From: Urechis unicinctus
Lineage: Eukaryota > Annelida > Polychaeta > Xenopneusta > Urechidae
DNA length: 64,000 bases
Assembly: GCA_034190875.2 (NCBI GenBank)
Contig: CM067348.1
Span: forward strand, 29,856,745-29,920,744
Reading direction: 5' to 3'
Of this stretch, positions 32,886-49,960 are shown one piece after another. The translations under genes and the position numbers were made by a program. How positions within the stretch are numbered: position 1 is the first letter of the stretch; each line of letters begins with the position of its first letter. Under the pieces are notes generated by a model. The model saw only the letters and a list, made by a program, of their open reading frames with translations, was not told the origin of the DNA and searched no databases.

Positions 32886-33815
32886 GTTTAAGGCAATACC
32901 GACGAATACTTTTTGCAAATCCTATTATTAATAATAATCCTATAACACAATAAAGTATAGATGACATAGTCGATACACAGCAATAATTACTAATGATGCC
33001 AGCAGAATTGAACCTAAGTACATTGTGCTGTTCATCTTACCTGTTCGTGGTTATTGATATTTCCTTATGAATAGTGCTGTGATATTGCGAAGGAGGCCTG
33101 TGAGGCTTAGCCTCAAGCTCGCAATCCGCCATACATGTAAAAATAACGGAAAACCCGCACTAATTTATTACGTTAAGTTGCTCACACATAATGAATAACA
33201 CTGGATATATTCTCATTTGTTAATGTTATTTCTCCAATGGAAAAGCTTGCAAATATCCTGTGATTGACGGAAGATGTCGTAAATCACACAAATAAATGCC
33301 CATTTAATAGCGGTATGACATCTCGGCCTTAATGTATGGCATTTATATGTATTGCTGCCTGGTTACAAAGACCCGTAAACGCACCAGGTCTGATAGCATT
33401 AAAATAATATCGTGATACTTCTGCTGAATGACACAACTTGCTAGTTGTGGTCTAAAGGTGCGCACTTTTTTGAATTTTTCAAAATGGCAAGGAGAATTTA
33501 TACTGTTGTTTGATTGTTTTTAGGAGCAAATGGTATGCACGAAGGCATGATAATTCACACTAATATAAACCTCACAAATATTTTCTGAATTTACAACCCA
33601 TTTGAACCCGGCATTATTTTGGTTTTCTTGCAGAGTGAAGAATAATCCACTGCATCATCCTGATTTTGGTACTAAATCCACGCTGTTGGTTGGTAGTGCA
33701 GAGATAAAATTTAAACGTAAAATATTTCAAAACATTGTCTGATACAAACAAACAGAGAAAGTCAATATATTATAACCCGATAACTCAATATAGTATAGAT
33801 GACAAGGTGAAAGTT

Positions 33816-33895
33816 TATATATATATATATAGTATATATATATATATTATATATATATATTATATCTATATATATATCTATATATATATATATAG

Positions 33896-33935
<40 letters not shown>

Positions 33936-34038
33936 CTATATATATATATAAGATATATCTATATCTCTATATATATAAATATATATATATAATCTATATA
34001 TAGATAATATATATAATATATATATATATATGTATATT
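33816..34038. repeat. (AT)n microsatellite, copy 1 distal
   Basis: AT repeat with ATAGTATA and ATCTATA interruptions, starting 47 bp after inverted-repeat homology ends. In copy 2 (47,307-47,456) the tract is nearly pure and shorter. Confidence 0.95.
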
Positions 34039-34800
34039 AATCTTTTCATTTACTCTACACAGCGCATGTATATTATTCAGACATTTATTAAAGAATAACA
34101 GGCATTAAACATGCACGAAATGCTTAGTTAAAACAGTTCGACGAGGTAGATTGTGTCATATACGGCAGATGATGCATCTAATCCCATAGTGCATCATCTG
34201 ATAGGATCATGCCTCCAATCAGCTGTTATAGACGTTGTACAATGTCTTTTTATCTTTCCAGTGCCGACCATTGAAGTTGATATTTGTGCATAAAAGCAAG
34301 ACCAACTTCAAAGTACAGTTATAATAGAGCTCCAGCCGTTCTACGTCCGATTCGGATGATGTGAATAAATGATTCAGTCCAACACGCATCATCAGTGCCC
34401 ATCATACTAACAGCACCAACAGGTAATGATGGGTTTTTTTTCCAGTTGGAATAAAGCCTAATAAGACACATATGGTATTGCTTCGTTACGTATCATCGGC
34501 ATCAATAAGTACACCTGCGCATTCAATGGACTTGCACAATACACCTTTTGAACACCCTAAGATGTAGAACGTTGTTGAATGGCACAAGCGCACTTTCGAT
34601 ACACAAAGAACGCCTTAACCGTAATTCTACCATTATGCAGAGTCATAACCTTTTAAACAGGAATTTCATGCAATCCCGGTGCTGTTCAATTTGTATTGTA
34701 ACGCGACAAACAATCTATTTCGTTGATCAACCCATTTTAAACCAACAGGCAATCGATTTTTGTATGTGCCTGAGACAGCTGGGTGTATTTAATCTTTGTT

Positions 34801-34822
34801 TGAAATTACAATATTATACAAG
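34801..34822. other. 22-nt filler between tandem copies
   Basis: Copy 1 ends at 34,800 and copy 2 starts at 34,823. The AT-rich 22 nt between match neither flank in the corresponding positions (after 48,219 or before 21,486). Confidence 0.6.
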
Positions 34823-37800
34823 ACATTTCCATTGGTTAAGACTGTCACGATCATCACATTACAACAACCACGGTTCACACCAGCGAACCGGTCACAGCAC
34901 CAACCTCGGGGTCGCCAAATGCGCTCAGACGATATGAAAGAAGGCGTTTATCAATATGGTCTGACTTGGAATTTGATTTTATTTATTTGCGTTTGGAAGT
35001 CGCGGCGGTGAGGATAGCTATAACCAATTCTTTAATACTTCAATTTGATCACCCCGTCGTAATCGACTTTCCTAACTCGTGGCTATTAAAGAAGCCATCT
35101 GCATGATTCTGTTTCAGAACTGTGTTTCACATGCCAAACAGCCGCGGTTAGCCTTGTGTTCGTCGATGCAATGTATCAGATGGTATGTGCGTAGACTGTG
35201 CTTTCTTTTTAAAATGGAGCTACTCAAAGTCGTGATTGCCGCAGTTTTCAACTTATAGCACAGCTGTATGAAACACGATACACTGGTCCATTTGAGGTTG
35301 TTAGCGCTCACACAGAAGCATAATGTCAGCAATTCCACGAGGATCAGACTACTTCACCAATTCTTCTAGTTATACGTGTACCCTTTTTTATGTTCAAAGG
35401 AGAGAATAATTCCAATCTCATTTAGCTCGCTGTGTGCCTATAACCATGACGTGTTTAGCATACGAACTAAGAAAATAGTCTTGATAGGTACAATCGAGGT
35501 AATAAGATCTACTTAGTCTAATATCCTAGAATTACCTTACGTAGAGACTAGTTGTTATCAAGATACCTTTCGTACCATATACGGCAATTTTAATCGGCCC
35601 CAATCGGCACCGACAAAGGTTGGTTCACAATAAGTATATATTAAGTAAGTCCGTCTTGATCATCCGTAAGCCCGTTAAACAGAATGAGTCATAAGACGAT
35701 CTAAATATTTTATCTTCAAGGTTTAGTAACACCTGTACTACTACCAAAGATCTATTTTTGCATGCACGCGGCCATAAGTTCATTCTTTTTTTTGCTTTTA
35801 CATGTTGATTTTACTCTTTAACAATTTTATATTCTATCGCAACAAGATTTTGTTAATTTAAGCAGACAAGATACTTTTAAGAGAACCGTTTTCAACTGTT
35901 AATTATCATCGATGTTAATGACGCATGTCACACATTGGCCAAAGAAATCAAAGCAAAGGGCTGGCAAACACATATTACATTAACACATCAGGGCAAAGAA
36001 AACGTAATTTATTGCTAGAATTTTACGAAATTTGGGTAGTCCAACTCGTGATCATGGTTGCACCATATTAGATGGCGTTTTATATGGTTCCAATTGCCTG
36101 ACGGAACACGGAACTCGAATATTCCAAGATAGGCTTCACTTGAGCTTCCATCACTCTGCACAATATGGCCATACAGAGTTAGCAATTGCCCTAGAAAGAC
36201 CGTTGAATTGCTTCCAGAAATGCTAATATTCACATTTGTTTACTTGTAGATCGTTGAATTGGCAATAGGGCCTGTACAATAGAGGCAATACAACATGCTT
36301 TATAGTGACGTTTTATTCTACATTAACCTTGTTTCATTCCAACGTCTCGCAACTTCCCATCAATCCCATTTGCCAGAAATCATTCCCCATAAACTAACAA
36401 AAGTCGTTGGTCCATCTAGAAATTGGCGCCATTAAGTTCATGCCATTGATGGTACCGTTCAAGCAAGACACCACCGCTAACTGCGAAGCAACAACAACAC
36501 ATATTCAAACTTTGTTTAACACATTAATACTCATGCAAAGCTATCGACAATAGTGTACGTCAACGTTTTGGCCTGTACACAACAGTGGTATTGCCGCTCG
36601 GGCTTTATCAGCAGCAAACTGTTCTTTTCTTCATCAATCATTTCTAAAATGCGGAGTGGTAAATCGCATATGATCGCAATTTGGTGCGCATATAAAAATA
36701 AATATCAATTCCCTTATTAAATTGTTTTTGATTACGAGCTTGTTGTTCTTACAAAAGTCAAGTGGTTCACGATTTACTCCCTAATAAGTATTCAGTTTTT
36801 GGCCGCAAGCTGAAATGGCATGTTTATAAGGCTGGAAATTTTCTCTGGCGTAAGATACCAAGATAACATCCCTTATTCCTGTTTGATAATCGGGTCCCTC
36901 CCTTTTCTATGCGAAGCATGTGCTGTCACAAAGACTACGGTAAGTAGTGGTCCGGGTAATGTATAGCTGTAAAAGAATGCCCAGTCTTTTCGAACGTGTT
37001 TTTTTGAGTGAAACGTTATTTGCAAGCATTATTAGCTCTCTCTCTATATCATACATAGAACTAGCTTCTGCAATTTGGCATACACGAACACGTAAGTTAA
37101 GCAAGATACGCTGGCAGCATATTTAGACGAGTCATAGTGGAAGTCGCTTTTTAAGCGATTAGTATTAACTGTGGCAAGTGTTTTGCTTAATGATTATTAC
37201 AGACAAAACACAGAATAGCAAAAGCAGCTGCCTTTTGGCTTAATATCCAACGTTACCCCGACAGGGCACAATTTTTGATTGCCCTGCATAAAGTCAGTTT
37301 CATTACAGATATAGCAACACATGTACATATACATTTGCTAGCGGACATGACCGTGTTGTATATAACCACACCATGAAATTATCAGGACAGAGTATTGATA
37401 TAAAGCGACCGAGGTCTTCGTTCGCCATTTAAAATTGTTTCTGCTATGGTCATTTCGTTAATGTATCTGAATAATTTTCGCAGTAAAATCATTTTTGTTC
37501 AAAGTGTTGTACTTGTAAATGGTTATGGTGCCTGCGCAAAAAGGTGACTTTGGATGGCAATAGATATCCATCGTTTCCTCTCTGTCAACATAATTAGCTC
37601 CACATTGATAAACTATTATACATGTAACAAATCTAACGGCATCAAAGCAGATGCTTACTCAGAATGCAACGAAGATCACACACATTGGCACTTCGCTGCC
37701 CGCTGATTAGCGAGAGAGAGGCTGCGTAATAGCCATTTGCGCATGCTTAGCATGTCGCATGCGAATCATCCATGCGCACTCCACGCCGTAGGCAACCATC

Positions 37801-40800
37801 CAAATTTTTAATCAGTTAGGCTATTTCAAACTGCACAGGCGATTAATACTTAGCACTTTATTTTGTAGAATGTTTAACAGGATGTTAATGCAAGCAATTC
37901 AATGTGCTTCTTATGACATATGCGCTTATGCTCTTGAAAGCCTTAAGAACATGCGGTGAATTCATTGCCGAATGCAATTCTTGAAATGAGTGTGATCGAC
38001 CCATCCCGTCTACTGATGATCATGGCCACTTCCCCATTATCTTGGTTCACCATGTTTGTGGTCGCATCTTGTTTTATGAGTCAAAACAAGAATATGGGCA
38101 TTAAAATGCAATGAAACATATTTACAATGACATGAAAATGATTGCTTTTAAATGATTTGTGAAGAGCATATTTGACTATTATGCTACGGAATGCCCTTCA
38201 GAGTCGGCATGGTATTGATTTTGCATTCTGTTTTTCTACTATAACGTCCTTGGTAATTCCATCCATATGTAAATGACAATGTAAATGACGCTCCTTTATT
38301 TTGTATGTCAAAAAGTCTATTCAGCTGCAGATTAGCATACTATAAAAGCAAATTAGCAATCCTGCACCAAGTAATTATTACGCTAAATAGTATTACAATC
38401 GGTCATTTCTTATTTTCATAGGTGGAGACACGCCGTTTTCAAAGTTGCGCAGCGCAATCAGCAGCAAATCAAAATTTGCAAAGTCCTCGTCTCAATCGTC
38501 CGGCGAATAACAATGTAGTGCATGCAGTTGTGAGCAATATTTCTGGATAGTTTTTGCATATTCTTCTATTGTAGAAACAGCAATTGCTCATAGCAAATAG
38601 TTTAGTGCTACATTTATTTGCCAAGACAAAAATGAACACTTCTCTCTATGCAATTGGCGGCTGCATAGAGGAAGGCATTATCAGAATACGCAGTGACAGG
38701 TTTATGAGCGACTAGATAATGTACATTCGTTTTGTTTTTTTCACCATTCGCAACGATGTTTCCTGTGGGCAGATGACACGTATGTATTAATATACACCTC
38801 GCCGGCATAGGGTGGCACGAGAAAAGTTATCATGGTTGCTGGTCGCATCAATACGTATTTGCTGGTAGACAAAGTGCTCGTATATTCTTTTAATGAGGTA
38901 TAAAGGTTGCCTGTGTCCCTAAATGACAATTCTCATTATTTGCCAAGGTGCTCAGTTTATGATGCCAAGCTTCCGACGTCGAGCCCTTATCATATAGTCA
39001 CTAAGAAATTGTGCAGCCGTGGCTGGCCGCTTAGCCTCCCAAAATATTTGCTATTTCATTCGTTATGAATTCGTTAGCTCGCAAATGTACATGACAATTT
39101 CCGTCACGATTTGTATTGCAGCAAGCGATACGGTTCATTTAGTTTATAAGGTGAATATCACCTTATAGCTTCCTGAATATCGTTCGATTGCGCAACAACA
39201 TTTGCGCAAGCAAAGAAATGTCTTTATGCATACGGCGGGGTATATATGCATATTGCCTTGTGTTTATTGGCTGATAGATATCTATAAACAATTTCTGTAG
39301 ATTGTCCAATTGTTACCCTGATTTTTTATCAAAACAGTATACAAAACCCATATCATCTTGTCGCTGTCGACATTGTAGGGGCGCACCTTCGCTGGTATAC
39401 GTTCCCCAATGCGCATACATACTTTGAAGTACGTTTGTCATTGTATGTCGCAATTAATCATTGATAGCACTTAGACGGTTCTTGAATGGGAATTAAGAAC
39501 TGCGCTACAAAAAACCACGCATTAGTTGAATGTTACTTAAAGAAGATGGTAGACGATTTATCAAGCTGTCATCTAGTCTCTGTTCAGACAGAATTTTCCA
39601 TATCTTACTGCATGTATCTGATGGACTCTCATTTCAAGGGGATACCATAAAATATGCCGAGATGCATTATTGCGCTAGCATAGGCGTTAACAATATAGCA
39701 TACAGAGTTAGCACGTGCCACTCAAAACCGGAATATCTGAATAAGTTTTTAATTTAATGTAACGATTGCCAATTAACCCGGAATAACTAACAGATGCAAG
39801 TTTAGTCATACTCCTCACCTGGTGTTGGTGTACGAATCAACGACTCTTCCCCGAATAGAATCCCCATTTATCTCATTTTCTATGCTTGTTATGACAGTCA
39901 GTTATACAAGTTATTATCTATACAAATATTTTAATCTCTGGGTTCTGACCAGCCGGCAAAAACACATTTGGGGTTCCGAGCAGAATTTCGTTAATAAATG
40001 AAAAATTCGCTAAGTATTGTATTCTGGCTTGTGCTGAACAAAATTGATGAAACCACTGGGACGTCCAATAATGGAAATCCAGGCTATATGGAATCGTTAT
40101 ACCGGAAGCGAAACTTGCTTCTCTCTTTTCGGGTGCGGCAATTCAGGATATTTACAGTGATGAGTGTATAGTGTCTTTATGCGCGTCCCGGGGTCTTTCT
40201 AACGCAGGCATGAACCTGCATAGGACGGGCATTACTTGTGTGTGGGGATACTGTGTCAAGGATGTTCACGAGTAATGATGCTCCTGGTTTGTACTACTAA
40301 GACATGAGAGGGTTTGTTTTAGTATAAGACATGATTATGTACAGAGCAAGTGTCGTTGGACATAAAATGGGGCACATTCGGTTCGCGCATTTGTTTTCTG
40401 ATATTATAAATCATTACAATGCAAGCAATAAAATGGAGAAATTCTATGTGTTTCCTTTCATGAAGCATTTCATAAGTATTCATCTGCATAAACGTGTAGT
40501 CATCATTTACACAAAGAGAACTTGTCCTAGCTTCAACCTTCGTTTGGTGCGTATGTGCTTGTAACGGCACATCATAAAACTGAAAGGCTTTGCAGGAGCG
40601 ATGCAATATCTTGGATATCACCGATCTTCGTTGCACATCAATCAATCTTTATATTGTAATGTATGAGCGCTCTGATTTCATACATGGTGGATGCCCATAC
40701 AAAGTCGAAGGAATCCAAACCGCATGCACATGATCCCCCCAACATGCTCTATGTGTATATTTTGGTACACATTATACCAGATTCAGGCAAATTGCTAATA

Positions 40801-41544
40801 TGACTGCAAACTTAGCAGTGCTACCAATGTAATGTAGTGTTTTACATTGTGTTTTGCATTGCAGAAAATCAGAGTGCTCATATTTAAACCTATTTGATAC
40901 AATTTATGTTCTAGATAAGAGAAAACTATACAAATGCCTTGATATGTTAATGGATCACTGCAGTCCGAGTTTATTGACAAGGAGGGACTATTATAATTAT
41001 ACATAGAACAAACTCGTGCCTAATCAAAGCCTATCATCTGGAGGAATCAGCTTCAGCTTCAAACGGTTCATTATTAAATGCGACGCTCGATCCTGGACAT
41101 AGGCATTCATAACGCAATTAAAATGAAAGACAGCGATGCAGTGGTAATATTTGTCTCCAAGGTGTCAATAATGTACCTGGGAAACATTCAACGCTTATCT
41201 AATCAAGCCATACCATCAATACCTGGTTTCAGCGCCCAATACATGTTCGGAGGTTCTTTAAGATTGGTCGATGTCACTGTTTCTTTAATAACATTTAAAA
41301 CCCAAGATTTTAAAACAACACTCGATGCGCTGCACCAATAGTTAAAATATTTGCAATTTGACTTAGTGTCGATAGGAAAGTAAATTAGGCTGGCATAAAT
41401 ATATTAAATATGTTGATCTTGGAAAGAACTACGAATCCCCATATAAGCCGATCAGTGCTTTCATGAGAGAGAAAATCAAACTTTCACAATCGATAACTAA
41501 TCGGACTATGCAGTGGGTTGGCAGTTTTTATTTAATGGTGCATT

Positions 41545-44450
<2,906 letters not shown>

Positions 44451-46033
44451 GGAATTTAAGATAACGACCAAATACATTCTCTTTATAGAGGGGATATTTC
44501 TCAATCAAGCCATTTGCAGTCTCCCTACGAGCTGTCGCGGTGTTTATTTGGTGAAAACATTTTACGTTACTCAGACGGACAAGATTTATTGAAGATCATA
44601 ATAGTTAACGAGTGATCAGAATGACCTGCTGAAAAATGTGGCGGTTCACTATTGTAGGGTATGGCGCTCACCACGACGTAGAATATCAATGATATATCTT
44701 TTACACAAATAGCATCCATATGACGACATCTAACCCCCAAATATTGCAGTGTTCTGCGGATCCAATAGAGCAATATGCTATTTGCAAGCGACTATACAAA
44801 AACGCCAGTGAGTATGAATTTGATCACGCATTACCACAAATCAATGCCGCTGTGCCCATCTTTCAGTTTTCCAGTTTTTAAATTGGCTATCTACTGGTAT
44901 GTTTTGTGTGAAAATATTTTCCTCATTTCTTGCACCATGAAGACTTGGTGTAGCGATGTTTCGAAGAGGATAGAATAAATAAGATCAATTTTTAAATTAT
45001 TGATAGACCTAGCACACATTTACATCAGGTGTTCACTTACCGTGGTGATAGTAAGAGTCTGCATGCAATAGTTCAGGGACCACTTGATCAACTTCAACTC
45101 CTGGTAATGTCTGAGGCATGGTGTAGAATATCGCCTGTAATATTGGAAAATACATCATACTTTCGTTTCTGTTATTTATGCTGCAAAATAGGGACAACGA
45201 TAGTGGGCAATTAACTACAATATAATCTGATTTGATGATAAACTCTGCAATATTGCGTCTTTTAGACACATGAAATATCATAATTGTAACGATTAAAAGA
45301 CTGCGTGATTGATGTCAACAAGTAAAGATTTGTGGTATTGTTTATACTACCGTGAAGTCTGAAACGCACCTCATCATGGCTGCCCACACCGAAACTTACT
45401 CCCAGACCGAAAACATTAGCAAGTCATATTCGTTCCATAGCAAATAAAGATTTGTTTCAGCCCGAAAAGGCAGGCTTTTGTACAATGTGTCAATTCAGAT
45501 TTGCCAATGTCTATTATATCAATGAGAAAACGACATTTCAATGAATTTTGTCCTTATTACTTAGTATCATAGAGATTCAGCATATATATAGATTCACACT
45601 GTGCAAAGTCGCCATGCAGTTTAGGAAGCAAATAAATAAATTGAATCAAAGCACATATGCCCATGAGAAATATATATTTCAATGATTTGTGTCCGATATG
45701 TGCGGACTGCATAAGTGCACTTAGGATGATGGATAATCAGTACTTGCATCGATTCACACTGAGGCCAATCGCTATGCGCTTGGGGAAGCAAATAAATTAA
45801 ATAATCATAACTCAAAGCAGAGCACATGCGCCTGTGTCGTTGACTTCAGCAAAATCTTTGTTATCGGCATTTAAAAATCAATTATTCTGCAACTATCATA
45901 GCGAACGGGAGTCGCCCATTCCTCAATTCATCAGTGTAAACAACCTTGTTTGCAGTATATGTCACCATTAATTTGATTATTCTATACAGTAGAAGAGGGC
46001 TCTTTATGTTAGTGTTCATAGTTTTGTATTGAT

Positions 46034-46370
46034 AGAATCACATTCAACATATTCCGATGACATAGGCATTGTAACGGAGCTATCAATAAGATTACATCCA
46101 TGCTATTGGATTTAGCAAGGCTCGCATAATATATTCATCATGTAAGCTAGAATCACATTTAACATCTGCATTGTAACGGAGCTATCAGTAAGATTACATC
46201 CTTGCTATTGATTTAAGTAAGGCTCGCATAAAGTATTCATCACGTAAGCTAGAATCACATTTAACATCTTCCGATGGCATAGGCTTTGTAACGGAGCTAT
46301 CACTAAGATTAAATCCATGCTATTGATTTTACTTATGCTTGCATAAAGTATTCATCAAGTATAATAACCT
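46034..46370 (+). repeat. Tandem repeat, three units of about 100-120 bp, copy 2
   Basis: Same three-unit array as at 32,548-32,885, with a few substitutions (for example CATCCTTGC for CATCCATGC). Confidence 0.85.
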
Positions 46371-47302
46371 AGTTTAAGGCAATACCGACGAATACTTTTT
46401 GCAAATCCTATTATTAATAATAATCCTATAACACAATAAAGTATAGATGACATAGTCGATACACAGCAATAATTACTAATGATGCCAGCAGAATTGAACC
46501 TAAGTACATTGTGCTGTCCATCTTACCCGTTCGTGGTTATTGATATTTCCTTATGAATATTGCTGTGATATTGCGAAGGAGGCCTGTGAGGCTTAGCCTC
46601 AAGCTCGCAATCCGACATACATGTACAAATAACGGAAAACCCGCACTAATTTATTACGTTAAGTTGCTCACACATAATGAATAACACTGGATATATTCGC
46701 ATTTGTTAATGTTATTTCTCCAATGGAAAAGCTTGCAAATATCCTGTGATCGACGGAAGATGTCGTAAATCACACAAATAAATGCCCATTTAATAGCGGT
46801 ATGACATCTCGGCCTTAATGTATGGCATTTATATGTATTGCTGCCTGGTTACAAAGACCCGTAAACGCACCAGGTCTGATAGCATTAAAATAATATCGTG
46901 ATACTTCTGCTGGAATGAATGACACAACTTGCTAGTTGTGGTCTAAAGGTGCGCACTTTTTTGAATTTTTCAAAATGGCAAGGAGAATATATGCTGTTGT
47001 TTGATTGTTTTTAGGAGCAAATGGTATGCACGAAGGCATGATAATTCACACTAATATAAACCTCACAAATGTTTTCTGAATTTACAACCCATTTGAACCC
47101 GGCATTGTTTTGGTTTTCTTGCAGAGTGAAGAATAATCCACTGCATCATCCTGATTTTGGTACTAAATCCACGCTGTTGGTTGGTAGTGCAGAGATAAAA
47201 TTTAAACGTAAAATATTTCAAAATATTGTCTGATACAAACAAACAGAGAAAGTCAATATATTATAACCCGATAACTCAATAGAGTATAGATGACAAGGTG
47301 AA

Positions 47303-47456
<154 letters not shown>

Positions 47457-48219
47457 ATCTTTTTTCATTTACTCTACACAGCGCATGTATATTATTCAGA
47501 CATTTATTAAAGAATAACAGGCATTAAACATACACGAAATGCTTAGTTAAAACAGTTCGACGAGGTAGATTGTGTCATATACGGCAGATGATGCATCTAA
47601 TCTCATAGGGCATAATCTGATAGGATCATGCCTCCAATCAGCTGTTATAGACGTTGTACAATGTCTTTTTATCTTTCCAGTGCCGACCATTGAAGTTGAT
47701 ATTTGTGCATAAAAGCAAGACCAACTTCAAAGTACAGTTTCAATAGAGCTCCAGCCGTTCTACGTCCGATTCGGATGATGTGAATAAATGATTCAGTCCA
47801 ACACGCATCATCAGTGCCCATCATACTAACAGCACCAACAGGTAATGATGGGGTTTTTTTCCAGTTGGAATAAAGCCTAATAAGACACATATGGTATTGC
47901 TTCGTTACGTCACATTGGCATCAATAAGTACACCTGCGCATTCAATGGACTTGCACAATACACCTTTTGAACACCCTAAGATGTAGAACGTTGTTGAATG
48001 GCACACGCGCACTTTCGGTACACAAAGAACGCCTTAACCGTAATTTTACCATTATGCAGAGTCATAACCTTTTAAGCAGGAATTTCATGCAATCCCGGTG
48101 CTGTTCAATTTGTATTGTAACGCGACAAACAATCTATTTCGTTGATCAACCCATTTTAAACCAACAGGCAATCGATTTTTGTATGTGCCTGAGACAGCTG
48201 GGTGTATTTAATCTTTGTT

Positions 48220-49100
48220 GAACGGCGCAGAAGCGCCCAACATAGTTTTGTATTAAGTAGAGTTACTTTTCACATACAACTAAATCCATACAAAAAGCAA
48301 TGACACAACAGTTGGTGACTATGATTGCGCCCGTAGACGTTGCATCATATCGTAAGCACGTCAGCACATTGCCAACGTTACGGCGTTTTCAAGTTCCAAT
48401 ATTTTCTTTAGCAGTAGCTGCGGTTAACGCTAGCGTAAAATGCTGGCTCTAGTGATTGTTACTATCAGTACTGTACCTTATGACCGGATATGCCCTCTGT
48501 TTTGGCAAGTGATTTTCAACATTAAGGTTAACGACATCTTGACATGGAATTGACAAGGTATTATACATAACTCACATCAATATTAGAAGCAAAGCTGTTA
48601 TGAGTCTCTCTTATAACCGCATTAGTCCACTTGCATGGGGCTATATCATTTGTTTAGTGCAAATATATGAATGACGATTCGGTTGCGCTATTAGTTGGCA
48701 GGTGATCTAATTTGTGCTCATTAACAAATATGAATTAATTAGGTAATCAATTACACATTGTAAATTTATTGACATAGCGTTGCACGCACGCTGCTGCTAC
48801 AACTTATGAATCATTACGTTCAATTATAGCATATACTATGCGTGCGATAGTTGAAGATGTGAAAAGGCTCAGGGCTCAGTTTTTCACACATAGTGTGTTA
48901 TCGGTAAACATTGTTGGGCGATAAGTGAGTTACACTACTATGAAAGATGCTATGCTATCGCTACGGTGATAGATGACGATGATTGTGAGGCTTGAAAAAC
49001 TTCCCTTAATTGCTAGCCACTTGATTGCTAGCGCCCACTATATTGCTGGCGCCCATAGCCCAGATCGGGCTGCATGACCCACGTCCAGCATGATATCATT
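48220..49100. other. Unique DNA after the tandem duplication; no gene seen
   Basis: Nothing recognisable. It contains short repeats of GCTAGCGCCCA/GCTGGCGCCCA near 49,030-49,060, just upstream of the retroelement remnant. Confidence 0.5.
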
Positions 49101-49339
49101 GAGTAAACGGATAGGGTACAACCCTTTTCGAGGATGGGATCGCCATTTAACGTGATATTCCGTGTCACGCATAGCCAGTCAGGTTGTCACATCATGGGAT
49201 CAGACCCACAACCTGTAAGGCGATTGGCGGCGCATCTAACCCCTACGCCACGCTACGTTCTATTCCATCTGGTAGAAAAACACATAGAGGCCTTACACAA
49301 AAACCACAACCAACGGCATCACATACCTTAACCTCGCGA

Positions 49340-49960
49340 CCAACAAAGTCAGCAAACCAATTTTTATATCGCCTATTCAACACCGGCACATGTAATTTCC
49401 GACTCCGCATCTGGTTGTGAAGAATTTCATCTCATCACAGTCTGCATTCCAGCCTTTGAAAGAACGAAGGGGCACGGTCGCCCATGACAAACCCACACCC
49501 GAGCCCCTCAACGCTTAACCTCGCCGCGTGGATGGAATCCAATGTTGATGGGAGACTCTGTCAAACACAACGTCATTAATGGCATGGAACACGGCTTCAA
49601 CTTGATAAACCTGTTAACACAAATCATACATACAATCAAAGCTAGTTATAAGTCGCCACCTTCTTACTGGCAACAAGTAGAAGAGTGCTGCAGAGAAGTA
49701 AAACAAATACCAACGCTAAAGCCCGATGGGAAAATGCACCTCATCAGCGACTGTGTGAATGACCACTGTACCATCACGTCTGAAATCATGTATAAATCGG
49801 TAGAATATGCTACTGCACTTATCATATATCTAAGTTGATACTTGAGTAAGGTCGATATAAGGAAAAGGCATACTGTTGTGTGAGCATCGACCAAGATCAC
49901 TGGCAATATACAGGGATGCAGTGGACATTCAAGGTGCGCAAACCACCAACATGGCGTGAG
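49340..49960 (+). pseudogene. DIRS/Ngaro-like retroelement remnant: gag knuckle and RT start
   Basis: Pieces occur in the expected order of a tyrosine-recombinase retroelement (DIRS superfamily). At 49,358-49,420 the frame reads RLFNTGTCNFRLRIWL, resembling the first half of the gag-type knuckle with FN-G-C. At 49,517 NLAAWMES is followed, one frame over, by HNVINGMEHGFNLI (49,566-49,610), like the W...GF spacer ahead of the RT. Then come GKMHLI, SDCVNDHCTI and YKSVEYATALI (49,720-49,830), and after one in-frame TGA (49,836-49,838) LSKVDIRK (49,842-49,865), the conserved KVDI motif of the RT palm. After a further shift, DHWQYTGMQW follows (about 49,898-49,930). The downstream catalytic YxDD, RNase H and recombinase were not found. 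Frameshifts and stops show that it is dead. Family-level assignment is inferred from motifs read by eye. Confidence 0.65.

Larger units (their letters stand above)
21333..33769 (-). repeat. Right arm of giant inverted repeat
   Basis: The reverse-complement partner of 5,700-13,139; collinear anchors are given there. It is longer because it holds two blocks absent from the left arm, about 25,370-27,020 and 28,005-30,979. Homology to the left arm ends at about 33,769, just before an (AT)n tract, while the tandem-duplication unit continues to 34,800. Confidence 0.9.
21486..34800 (+). repeat. Tandem duplication, copy 1 (about 13.3 kb)
   Basis: Direct copy of 34,823-48,219. It begins at ACATTTCATTGGTTAAG and ends at GGTGTATTTAATCTTTGTT. 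Sequence 5' of its start (back to 21,333) is shared with the left inverted arm but not with copy 2, which dates the tandem event as later than the inverted repeat. Copy 1 keeps about 70 bp (27,164-27,235) that copy 2 lacks; the left arm also has them, so copy 2 carries the deletion. Confidence 0.92.

Noticed and set aside
40319..40645. 108-codon ORF in copy 2
   Set aside because: It lies in the indel-rich part of copy 2 and is not open in copy 1.
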